NCBI GenBank assembly: GCA_036404435.1
Contig: DASWZN010000069.1
Location: 1 to 64,000 of the forward strand
Length of the DNA stretch: 64,000 bases
Reading direction: 5' to 3'
Origin: DASWZN01 sp036404435
Lineage (GTDB): Bacteria; Acidobacteriota; Terriglobia; Bryobacterales; Bryobacteraceae
Shown in pieces: positions 56,737-64,000 of this stretch; the stretch's first letter is position 1, and each line of letters opens with the position of its first letter. The notes under the pieces were generated by a model. It did no database searches. It was not told where the DNA came from and saw only the letters and a program-made list of their open reading frames with translations. The position numbers were made by a program, and so were the translations under genes.

Positions 56737-58611
56737 TCATGGCGCCGTGCCGAGCCGCGGCAGTTCGAACCACGCTACTCGAATTGTGCTCCGGTACTGG
56801 CCGGGGCTGCCGGTGTGAAATGCGATGGAGACAACCGGGTCGGGAAGCCGTGCCAGGGTGCGCGCGAACGCGGCGAATTCATACTGGTTCCGCGGCATGG
56901 GATCGACGACGAAGCCGTTCGCCAGGCTTGGCCACACGGTGCGCCAGCGCCGGGTCTCCCCCGAGGCGTAGGCGACATCCAGAAAGATGGGGTTCACACG
57001 ATAGAGCAGGCCGCGCACGGAACCGAAAGCGCTCTCGCCGATATCGACCTGGGCCATGAGGATGCCGTCGCAAAGGGGGAGCCGCCGCGGCTCTTCCCAG
57101 TGCGCCACTATCGTGCCTAGCTCTCGCGGAGTCCCGAGCCGGCCGGTGGCGCGGCGAGCGAGCAGCAAGGGGTAACCGCCCACCGCGCGCGGTTCAAAGC
57201 GGTCGAGCAGCACACGCCACGACAGCGGGGCTTCGAGGAACGGATGGCGGCTATCGATGGCGCTCCAATCGAGCAGCACGAAGTCGGCGCCGTGCGGCCC
57301 GGCCAGATGCTCCGCATCGAGCCGGTCGAGCGCCGGCGTGTAGGCTCCTTGGAATTGGAGCGTCGGCTCAGGGCTCCAGCGCCATCCATTCGCCCGGACA
57401 CGCGCGATATCCCAAGGGAGGGCGTCCACCGACCCACTTCCGATGGCGGTGTGATATTCCGGCCCCAGGCTTAAGGAATCGCGATTCCGGCGGTCGGCGG
57501 CCTCGATCTCCTGGTAGGTGCTGTCCCAGTGGGCGTAGCGCCAGACCGCCGTTCTCCCCGCAGCCAGGGTCAACCTCTGTGTGACGGGGCCGCCCATCCC
57601 CGGCCAGGCCGAGGTCATGTAGCAGGAGAACAGGAGCGCCGCCACCTGGAAAGCCCCAACCAGACGGGCGTCGCGGCCCGCCGCGCAGACCAGCAGGAAC
57701 AGCGCCGCCAGGCCGATTTCCGTTCCAAACAACAGCGCGTGGACGTCCTGCCGCACCATGGCGTGCTTGAACCCGAAATACGCCATGACCGCCGCGGGCA
57801 AGAGGCCCGCTATCAGCGCGCGCGGCCTGCTGGAAACGGCGGGAATTCCAATCAGCAGGACGGCGATGCTCGTCATTGCCAGCAAGGGCTGCCAGAGCGG
57901 TCCCTCCAGTACCATGGCCACGGAGTTTCCGGAGGTGATCTGCCAGATATTGCCCAAGTAGATCGGCAGGGTCGAGAAATGGCCCGTCGCGAGGAAGTAG
58001 AATCCAATCACGGACGCCACGTAAATCGCAGCCTGCTCGCCTACGCGCCTCCGCATCGTGATGGCGCCAACGGAAAGGAGCAGTAGGAGCGCCACGACGC
58101 CCTCGTTCAGCTTGACCATGGCTGCAAGCCCGGCCAGCACGGCCAGCCCAGCCAACTCGAGTCGGCGAAGCCGCTCATCGACGAACGGCAGGAGGGCGAG
58201 GCCCGCCACCGCGAAATCGAGCGAGTCGGGGCGGATGACGGCGGTCAGCATGATCGCGCCGAAGACGAAGACGAGCCAGACCGCCTTCGCGCGCGGGTGG
58301 ACGGCGACCGCGAGACGCGCCATCGAGGCGAGCCAGACCAGCCACAGTCCGAAGCGGTAGACGAAAACCGGAGCCAGGCCGCCAGCGGTGGGATCGGGAA
58401 AACGAAGCCAGCCCAATGGCCCGAGAGTGAAGACCAGGTCCGTGCCGGCTACCAGCCCCTGGGCGCGTGCCAGGTTGAGACCGACCGCCCAACTCGCATC
58501 GAGGTTCGTGCCCTCCGGGCGCGGCGTGCCCGGGAAAGAGGCGAGCGCAAAATAGACCAGCAGGCCAATGAGAAAGAAGTGCAGCGCGCGCGCGCACAAA
58601 GGCACCATCAT
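56737..58611 (-). CDS. GT-C-like membrane protein, tandem copy B
   Basis: 624 residues, the same length as copy A and mostly identical to it: shared LLVYFALASF, GLVAGTD, GPLGWLRFPDPTAGGLAP, AVWLVFVFGAI, WRTVWPSLANGFVVDPMPRNQ and the C-terminal FELPRLGTAP. The first extracytoplasmic loop differs: TNLDASWAVGLN instead of IEDENWVLGLN and LGPLG instead of YGPLG. Acidic residues are fewer here, so activity could differ. Start at MMVPLCARAL (58611); the longer frame to 58884 is not homologous. Transcribed away from mtaB. Confidence 0.75.
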   Translation of the reverse strand: MMVPLCARALHFFLIGLLVYFALASFPGTPRPEGTNLDASWAVGLNLARAQGLVAGTDLVFTLGPLGWLRFPDPTAGGLAPVFVYRFGLWLVWLASMARLAVAVHPRAKAVWLVFVFGAIMLTAVIRPDSLDFAVAGLALLPFVDERLRRLELAGLAVLAGLAAMVKLNEGVVALLLLLSVGAITMRRRVGEQAAIYVASVIGFYFLATGHFSTLPIYLGNIWQITSGNSVAMVLEGPLWQPLLAMTSIAVLLIGIPAVSSRPRALIAGLLPAAVMAYFGFKHAMVRQDVHALLFGTEIGLAALFLLVCAAGRDARLVGAFQVAALLFSCYMTSAWPGMGGPVTQRLTLAAGRTAVWRYAHWDSTYQEIEAADRRNRDSLSLGPEYHTAIGSGSVDALPWDIARVRANGWRWSPEPTLQFQGAYTPALDRLDAEHLAGPHGADFVLLDWSAIDSRHPFLEAPLSWRVLLDRFEPRAVGGYPLLLARRATGRLGTPRELGTIVAHWEEPRRLPLCDGILMAQVDIGESAFGSVRGLLYRVNPIFLDVAYASGETRRWRTVWPSLANGFVVDPMPRNQYEFAAFARTLARLPDPVVSIAFHTGSPGQYRSTIRVAWFELPRLGTAP

Positions 58612-58897
58612 CGCCGCGGCTCCTCCGCTGAGGCCGCGCCTTCCAGGCTGGCCACCCGTGCGCCCTGACCTTCCACTTGCCGGCGAACGCCTTCCGGCGC
58701 CGCTCGAAACCGGAACTGGCGTTTTGCCACCATGGGCAGCATCGATTGTACATCCAGCCGTCAGGTCGTGGCCGGCCCGCGCCGAACTCTGGCCAGCCAC
58801 ACTTCGCCGCCCCCGGGACCCCGCCAGGTGCCCGCCCAGCGCACGCCTATTGGAAAACCCGCGGCGGCCGATGCAGCCCGGCAAACTCTGCCGCCGG
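58612..58897. other. Gap between GT-C-like copy B and mtaB
   Basis: About 285 bp without a gene. It probably carries the copy B promoter on the minus strand. The sequence next to the mtaB stop is partly repeated beside the decayed mtaB copy at 52540. Nothing else recognisable. Confidence 0.45.
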
Positions 58898-60187
58898 TCA
58901 CTCCACGGTCGAGGCCGATTCCCTGAGCCCGCCCGCCGTCACGTCGCCAATCCTCACCTCGATGATGCGATTCGGCGTGCGCGGAGTGGCCAGTTCCACC
59001 TTCAGGTAGTTGCCGCTCAGCGCCACGCATTCCTGCTCGAGCGTAACGACGGAGAGCGTCCGCCCCACCATCCGGAGCCGAAACTCCAGGTTCTTGGCGG
59101 CCGCCAGTTCCCGCAGCACACGGTTGCGTTCTTTGCGAATCGGCATCGGAACCTGGTCCGCCGCGGCCGCAGGCGTGCCCGGCCGCTCCGAATACGTGAA
59201 GACGTGCAGGTAGGTGAACGGCAGGCGGGCGACGAACCCCCGGTTCTCCTCGAATTCCTCGTCCGTCTCGCCCGGAAACCCGGTCATTACATCGGCCCCG
59301 ATGGCCGCCTCCGGCATCAGTGCTCGGGCTCTCAGGATGCGGTCTTCGTAGTGCCGCGGACGGTACTTCCGACGCATGCGCCGCAGCACGGAGTCCGACC
59401 CGGTCTGAAGCGGCGCATGCACGTGCCTGGCGATGCGCGGCGACGAGACCATCAGCCCCAGCAGGTCGTCCGACAGGTCCATCGGCTCGACCGAACTGAG
59501 CCGCAGCCGCTCGACCCCGGTTTCGGCCAAAAGACGCCGCACAAGGTCGGCCAGCCGCTCTTTCCCGCTCAGATCGCGGCCCCATCGGCCCAGGTTGATC
59601 CCGCTGAGCACCACTTCCCGATACCGCTCCGCCAGATTGCGGACCTGCGCGACCACCCAATCGGGTTGCGCGCTCCGGCTGCGGCCCCGCACAGAGGGGA
59701 TGATGCAGAACGAGCACCGGTTGCCGCAGCCGTCCTGGATCTTCAGATTCGGCCGCGTCCGGTCGCCGGCCGCGTCTTCGACCACGCCCGCCAGGAACTC
59801 CTGTTGGGCGAAGATGTCGCCCACGCGGATCTGGCCATGATACGGTGTCCCGCTCTCCGCCAGAACGATCTCGGAAATCTCGGTCCTGTGCGAGTTTCCG
59901 ACTACCCACGTGACTCCGGGCAAAGCCGCCAGTTCCGCGGGCGCGCGCTGGGCGTAGCAGCCGGTTACGAGGATTCGTGCGGAGGGGTTCTCGCGCCGGA
60001 CGCGGTTGATCGCGTGGCGCACGTCTTCGTCGGCGGCGGAAGTCACGGTGCATGTGTTTAGAATCACCACATTCGCGACTTCGCGGCCAGCCGGTTCGAG
60101 GCCCTTCCCTAGTAGGGACGACTCGATGGCGGCGCCATCGGCCTGCGTGGCGCGGCAGCCGAAGTTCTGAACGAAGAAGGTCCCCAC
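58898..60187 (-). CDS. mtaB: tRNA (N6-L-threonylcarbamoyladenosine37-C2)-methylthiotransferase
   Basis: A 429-residue radical-SAM methylthiotransferase that thiomethylates t6A37 to ms2t6A in ANN-decoding tRNAs. N-terminal UPF0004 domain with the three auxiliary-cluster cysteines C11, C46 and C77 (FGCRATQADG, NTCTVT, VTGCYAQ). Radical-SAM CxxxCxxC is C154/C158/C161 in DGCGNRCSFC. Also VLSGINLGRWGRD, HAPLQTGSDSVLRRM, GADVMTGFPGETDEEFEEN and a C-terminal TRAM domain. NFGCRATQAD and size favour MtaB over MiaB. Its 3' end is duplicated as a decayed fragment at 52540. Confidence 0.93.
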   Translation of the reverse strand: MGTFFVQNFGCRATQADGAAIESSLLGKGLEPAGREVANVVILNTCTVTSAADEDVRHAINRVRRENPSARILVTGCYAQRAPAELAALPGVTWVVGNSHRTEISEIVLAESGTPYHGQIRVGDIFAQQEFLAGVVEDAAGDRTRPNLKIQDGCGNRCSFCIIPSVRGRSRSAQPDWVVAQVRNLAERYREVVLSGINLGRWGRDLSGKERLADLVRRLLAETGVERLRLSSVEPMDLSDDLLGLMVSSPRIARHVHAPLQTGSDSVLRRMRRKYRPRHYEDRILRARALMPEAAIGADVMTGFPGETDEEFEENRGFVARLPFTYLHVFTYSERPGTPAAAADQVPMPIRKERNRVLRELAAAKNLEFRLRMVGRTLSVVTLEQECVALSGNYLKVELATPRTPNRIIEVRIGDVTAGGLRESASTVE

Positions 60188-60225
60188 TGGCTCAAATTAT
60201 ACCGGGAGCAGTCGAAGAAACCTTG

Positions 60226-60248
60226 CCCACCCCCATTGGGGGGGGTGG
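60226..60248. other. Perfect GC hairpin upstream of mtaB
   Basis: CCCACCCCC (60226-60234), ATT, then GGGGGGGGTGG to 60248, which fold to a strong hairpin with a three-base loop. It lies between the divergent mtaB and PEP-CTERM genes, before the start of both. No U-tract follows on either strand, so it is not a standard terminator. Confidence 0.55.
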
Positions 60249-60308
60249 CGATGCGCCAGCAACGTCAGTACCAGGACCAATAAATACGAGGAATCGAGCG
60301 GAAATGGA

Positions 60309-60338
60309 TTGACTTGAGGCCATCGATTCGGCTAGCAT
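60309..60338 (+). promoter_or_regulatory. Candidate promoter of the PEP-CTERM gene
   Basis: TTGACT (60309-60314), 18-bp spacer, TAGCAT (60333-60338), 21 bp before the ATG at 60359. Moderate match to sigma-70 consensus. Confidence 0.45.
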
Positions 60339-60358
60339 TGTCCTGACAGAGGCTCACT

Positions 60359-61132
60359 ATGCATATGTTCACCTTCGCAAGACCGGTAGTTCTGTTCCTC
60401 TCGGTGGCGGCACTCCTGTTGATGACTGTCGCTGTGCATGCGGACACGATAACGATAGCCAATACAGGTACGCCCGGAACACCAACAACTACGGACGCGA
60501 ACTACCTCGCCCTCGACGCAGGGACGACTCTATTGTCCAATCCCGGTGTGCTGGTGCTTGGCGGGAGCGTCGGGAACGCCCTCCTCATTCCTACGATCGA
60601 CCAACCGCCCACTTGGAACCCCGGATCCTGGATCGGACCGACTGATCAGCCGGTTGCTACGCTCCCCGGCCCGGCAGGCCACTACTTCGTCTACCAGGTG
60701 TCCTTCACCATCTCAGGGGCCGACTCGCTGTCGACGGTCCTGATCTCGGGCGACTTTTCTTCGGATAACTGCATGGCCGTCATTGGCATCAACGGCAACG
60801 GCGTCGCCCCCGGCGGGGGCAGTGCTTTCCCGACGAGTGCCTGCGCTGGGTCGGCCCACGCATTTGAAATTGGCGATACCGGCACGACTTTGTCCCCTCC
60901 GGCTGGCACCTACTGGGCTACCGCCGCGTTCACAACGGGGACCAACACCCTTCAGTTCGAGGTCTTCAATAATACTGGTGCGCCCAATCCCACCGGGCTG
61001 CTCACCCTTGATATGACAGGGTCGGCTAGCGCGGCGGGTACCACACCGGAGCCTTCGACTGCGGGTCTGCTGATCGCCGGAATCGCCGCCGTGGCGTGGC
61101 TGCGTCGGCGGAGCCTCCGTCCTTCGGCCTAA
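60359..61132 (+). CDS. PEP-CTERM sorting-domain protein
   Basis: A 257-residue exported protein. A signal peptide (VVLFLSVAALLLMTVAVHA) leads a low-complexity, Gly/Thr/Asn-rich beta domain (ISGADSLSTVLISGDFSSDNCMAV, GTNTLQFEVFNNTGAPNPTGLL). The C-terminal sorting tail is TPEPSTAGLLIAGIAAVAWLRRR: PEP motif, hydrophobic helix and Arg cluster. This tail is processed by an exosortase (EpsH family), which is not present in the window. Proteins of this kind usually go to the extracellular matrix. A perfect terminator follows 24 bp after the stop. Confidence 0.88.
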   Translation: MHMFTFARPVVLFLSVAALLLMTVAVHADTITIANTGTPGTPTTTDANYLALDAGTTLLSNPGVLVLGGSVGNALLIPTIDQPPTWNPGSWIGPTDQPVATLPGPAGHYFVYQVSFTISGADSLSTVLISGDFSSDNCMAVIGINGNGVAPGGGSAFPTSACAGSAHAFEIGDTGTTLSPPAGTYWATAAFTTGTNTLQFEVFNNTGAPNPTGLLTLDMTGSASAAGTTPEPSTAGLLIAGIAAVAWLRRRSLRPSA

Positions 61133-61155
61133 CCGGTCTTTGATTGCTGTGCGTT

Positions 61156-61194
61156 ACTTCGGCCCGCGCCGCTGGCGCGGGCCGAAGTGTTTTT
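61156..61194 (+). terminator. Intrinsic terminator after the PEP-CTERM gene
   Basis: ACTTCGGCCCGCGCC (61156-61170), loop GCT, and the exact complement GGCGCGGGCCGAAGT (61174-61188), followed by G and TTTTT. It is a 15-bp perfect stem with a three-base loop and U-tract, the clearest terminator in the window. Confidence 0.93.
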
Positions 61195-61434
61195 AGCCTC
61201 GGACTCCGCCACCGCTCGGAGATGCCATCGGGCGCGCTTCGAAAACCGGTCGCGCACCGCGCCATCCGGCTCAGCCCAACTCCAGCCATCTCGCGCGTCG
61301 CGGCCGGTTCGCGGTACGATAAGTAATGTGGAACGCGGCTGCCAGCCCGTTTTCAGGCTTGACAGTCCGCTTGCGATCCCCGACAATCGAAGTTGACCTT
61401 GCCTGGAACATTAGGCCATGTTAATGTTTTGAGA

Positions 61435-62601
61435 ATGCGCCAACAGATTGTCCGCTGTATCTTTCACTTGGTAGTTTCCCTGCTCGTCGTCGCCGGGATT
61501 TCCTTCGCCACTGTTGCTCCCGTGAAGCACCACCGGCGCAAGCCCTCGCACGCGCTGGCCGCCGCGAGCAAGGCCTCAACCAGCGCGACCAAGGCCAGCA
61601 TCACCACACGGGTGCGCCGCGGGCGGGCCGTAGCGCGCCATAGCCCCTGGGGGGCGCCCACTTATGCCGACTCGACCGCGGGCGACCGCGTCGATGGGGA
61701 AGACCTGGCCGTGCGCCGCGCGGCGGTCGAGGCGTTGGGGCCTTACAACGGCACCGTCCTGGCCGTGGATGCGAACACCGGCCGCATTCTGACGATGGTG
61801 AACCAGAAGCTGGCGCTGGCGGGTGGATTCCAGCCCTGCTCCACCGTCAAGATTGCGGTCGCCCTGGCCGCGCTGAGCGAAGGCGTTATCGACCGCGTCA
61901 CTCCCGTTCACCTTTATGGCCGTACGCGCATGGACCTCACCCAGGCGCTGGCGCATTCGAACAACTTTTACTTCGCCAATCTGGGCATCAAGCTGGGGTA
62001 TGAGCGCTGGGCCTATTACGCCCGGCTGTTCGGGTTGGGCGAGAAGGCCGGTTTGGACATACCTGGCGAGGAGCCCGGTTTCTTCGCTTCCGAGCCCCCC
62101 TCCAGCGGCATGGGGATGATGACCAGCTTCGGCGACGGCATCCGCCAGACTCCGCTCGAGCTGGCGGCACTGCTGGCGGCGGTGGACAATGGCGGAACGC
62201 TCTACTACCTGCAATACCCGCAGAACGCCAAGGACACCGAGCAGTTTGTGCCGCGCGTAAAACGTCACCTCGATATCGCTCAGTTCATTCCGCAGCTCAA
62301 GCCCGGTATGGAGGGCGCCGTCGAATTCGGCACCGCGCGCCGTGCCGTGTACGATTCGGAAGCGCCCGTTTGCGGCAAGACCGGGACCTGCACGGGCGGA
62401 ACGGCGCACCTGGGCTGGTTCGGCTCGTTCAACGACTTCGGCCAGAACCGCATCGTCACCGTGGTCTTGCTGACCGGCGCCCGCGGCGTGAGCGGCCCCA
62501 TGGCCTCCCAAATCGCCGGCGCCTTCTACCGCAAGCTGGCGCAGGAAGGCTACCTCGGCCACAAGACTGTTTTCTCGCCAGCGGTGCTCATCCCGCGGTA
62601 A
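61435..62601 (+). CDS. Penicillin-binding protein transpeptidase domain protein
   Basis: A 388-residue protein with an N-terminal membrane anchor (IFHLVVSLLVVAGISFATVAP), a basic linker, and a transpeptidase/class-D-like domain. Active-site S136-T-V-K139 (PCSTVK), SxN motif S175-N-N177 (HSNNFYF) and KTG K315-T-G (CGKTGTC) are all present. It lacks a glycosyltransferase or dimerisation domain and is small for a class B PBP. It may be a monofunctional DD-transpeptidase or a beta-lactamase-like relative. ATG 61435 used; the frame extends upstream to 61393 without similarity. Confidence 0.85.
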   Translation: MRQQIVRCIFHLVVSLLVVAGISFATVAPVKHHRRKPSHALAAASKASTSATKASITTRVRRGRAVARHSPWGAPTYADSTAGDRVDGEDLAVRRAAVEALGPYNGTVLAVDANTGRILTMVNQKLALAGGFQPCSTVKIAVALAALSEGVIDRVTPVHLYGRTRMDLTQALAHSNNFYFANLGIKLGYERWAYYARLFGLGEKAGLDIPGEEPGFFASEPPSSGMGMMTSFGDGIRQTPLELAALLAAVDNGGTLYYLQYPQNAKDTEQFVPRVKRHLDIAQFIPQLKPGMEGAVEFGTARRAVYDSEAPVCGKTGTCTGGTAHLGWFGSFNDFGQNRIVTVVLLTGARGVSGPMASQIAGAFYRKLAQEGYLGHKTVFSPAVLIPR

Positions 62602-62724
62602 AGGAGCCCTCCTGTGGCGCGCTCAGCGTGCCGCCACGTCTTCAGCCCGCTCGCGAGTTGCGCCATCCCCGAACAACTTCGGCGAGGGGAAATGGTACAT
62701 TGAATCATGTTCAGGAGGGCGTGC

Positions 62725-64000
62725 ATGCGGGCCTTTCCTTCCCTGTTCGCGGTTCTGCTGGGGCTCAGTTCCGCGCTAGCCGGCTCCGAGAGAGTGCAGG
62801 ACGCGCTCCGTTCCGCGCAGGAACTGGAACAGAAGGGCGACGCGCTCGGTGCGCGCACGCTGCTCCAGCAGGCCGCCCGGAGCTCGAACGACGATGCCGC
62901 GGCCGTCCTCGCTTACGCCGACTTCCTTGCCGCCCATCACGATCCCGACGCCCGCGAGGAGTACTCCAGGGCGCTGGCGGCGCTGGCGCCCGCGCAGACG
63001 GAGGAGCGGCAGAAGGTCGCGCGCCAACTGGTGCTGTTGGATCTGATTGCGGGCGACCGCGGAGCCGCCGGCAGCCATCTCGAAGCCTATCGCGCCGCGG
63101 GTGGAAAAGAATGGCCCGGCGGCCTTCCCGCCGAGCCGCCTGCCGAACCTCTCCAGACCATCGAGATTCCCGGTCCGCTGCGCTCCTTTTCGCGCATGGC
63201 GGCGCTCGCTCCCGACCTGCCCGCAGACGAGTTGCTGCCCGCGCTTGCCAGGAACGTAGTGACCGGCGGGTACCAGGCCAGCGGCGAGGTCCTGGAGCCC
63301 ACCGAGTACCTCAAGCTGGTCACGCGCTATCTGTCGCAGGCGCGCGAGCTGGCCCACATCGCCGGCGGCAAGAAAACCATCCGCATCGAGGCCTGCGATT
63401 CGGCCGAAGCGGGCGAGCTGTTGCGCGTTCTCGGCTACCGCATGCGCGGAGGCTGCGGAAGCGACGTCGTGCTCGAGACCGTCAACGCCAGCCGCGCCTT
63501 CGTGACCATCGATTCCGGGTTCCCCATCGCGGAGCTCGAACAGGCGCTGCGAACCAATCGGACGTTCGAGTACGCCTACGCTCCCACCCCCGTCCCGGTT
63601 CTTTACGGCGGCGGCTATTGGGTCCCCCCGACCGCAAAGCAGGGCGGCGAGTTCATCGACGTCTTTCTGGGCGATCCCATCCTGTGCAGGACCTACCTCG
63701 GCCTGGCGAAACTGGACCGCGAGACTGCGGACGCCCTGCGGCAGGCCTCGTCCATCGACCGGCTCAAAGCCTTCGCGCACGTCCTGGACTTCTTCGGCGG
63801 GATGTTCGAGGTTCGCGGCGGAAAGGCGGTGACGCCCGGCGGGGCGCGTACCGAGCCCATCTGGGCCGAACTCGCCGGCGTTCCTCCCGCCCAGGGCGGC
63901 GCGTTCTTCCTGAAGCTCATCTCCAAGGACGACGGTTGGATGGCCAGCTACTTCGATGCGCTAGCGCGGATCGCCGGCCCAGTCCAGGACTACCTCACCG
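62725..64000 (+). CDS. Secreted protein with TPR-like N-terminus, unknown function (runs off window)
   Basis: An open frame from ATG 62725 to the window edge, 425 codons so far, with no stop. AGGAGG ribosome-binding site at 62713-62718. Signal peptide MRAFPSLFAVLLGLSSALAG, then a helical TPR-like part (ALRSAQELEQKGDALGARTLLQQA). A later domain contains IRIEACDSAEAGELLRVLGYRMRGGCGSDVVLE, FVTIDSGFPIAELEQAL and VLYGGGYWVPPT. I do not recognise the family; similar large secreted proteins occur in Acidobacteria. It is the last gene of the window and incomplete at the 3' end. Confidence 0.72.
   Translation, partial: MRAFPSLFAVLLGLSSALAGSERVQDALRSAQELEQKGDALGARTLLQQAARSSNDDAAAVLAYADFLAAHHDPDAREEYSRALAALAPAQTEERQKVARQLVLLDLIAGDRGAAGSHLEAYRAAGGKEWPGGLPAEPPAEPLQTIEIPGPLRSFSRMAALAPDLPADELLPALARNVVTGGYQASGEVLEPTEYLKLVTRYLSQARELAHIAGGKKTIRIEACDSAEAGELLRVLGYRMRGGCGSDVVLETVNASRAFVTIDSGFPIAELEQALRTNRTFEYAYAPTPVPVLYGGGYWVPPTAKQGGEFIDVFLGDPILCRTYLGLAKLDRETADALRQASSIDRLKAFAHVLDFFGGMFEVRGGKAVTPGGARTEPIWAELAGVPPAQGGAFFLKLISKDDGWMASYFDALARIAGPVQDYLT

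Overview
The window is GC-rich bacterial chromosome. It looks like an Acidobacteriota member close to Solibacter/Bryobacteraceae. This is inferred from the gene set: NHL-repeat plus repeated CRV(A/V)DTR-type secreted modules, paired PadR regulators, PEP-CTERM protein, lipid-A transport permease fusion, a ParA/MPN-like cassette and many short GTGGGG(A)C hairpin repeats. The species cannot be named from the sequence alone.

Layout. 0-1 kb: remnant-like DNA with a DUF4180 protein. 1-2.4 kb: PadR regulator and a HAAS-type membrane protein behind a consensus promoter. 2.4-9.05 kb (minus): two tandem TldD-like proteins (one with an intact HExxxH site, one without), a one-piece LptF-LptG permease and PlsC. 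9.1-10.3 kb: a frameshifted CpaE/TadZ ATPase. 10.3-14.2 kb: a 1283-aa secreted NHL protein. 14.5 kb: tRNA-Arg(UCG). 14.7-26.5 kb: a continuous sulfate uptake and assimilation operon (porin, sbp, cysT, cysW, cysA, cysD, cysN, cysH, cobA, cysI, cysG-like), mostly start/stop overlapped. It takes sulfate to sulfide through APS and makes the siroheme for the reductase. 26.8-30.4 kb: a three-gene HTH/ParA/MPN-like membrane protein cassette with its own promoter, the best candidate here for an undescribed system.

30.5-32.5 kb (minus): PadR-led membrane/outer-membrane operon. 32.6-37.3 kb: old yellow enzyme, then heme-O synthase, ABC-2 exporter and a SCO1-CtaM fusion (cytochrome oxidase assembly). 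37.3-51.5 kb: mostly housekeeping genes (methyltransferase, rhomboid, UDP-glucose dehydrogenase, geranylgeranyl-reductase-like, hemL, argD-like, coaD, aminotransferase, manA) with a BON pseudogene, two divergent orphan LuxR-HTH genes and a VapBC pair. 51.5-60.2 kb: a glycosyltransferase and three large membrane proteins (two a tandem duplication), lying between intact mtaB and a decayed second copy of the mtaB 3' end, which suggests an island. 60.3-64 kb: PEP-CTERM protein with a perfect terminator, a penicillin-binding transpeptidase and a gene running off the window.

A family of compact nested-hairpin repeats recurs at eight or more sites. Some lie inside coding sequence, where they supply N-termini or the linker of the SCO1-CtaM fusion.
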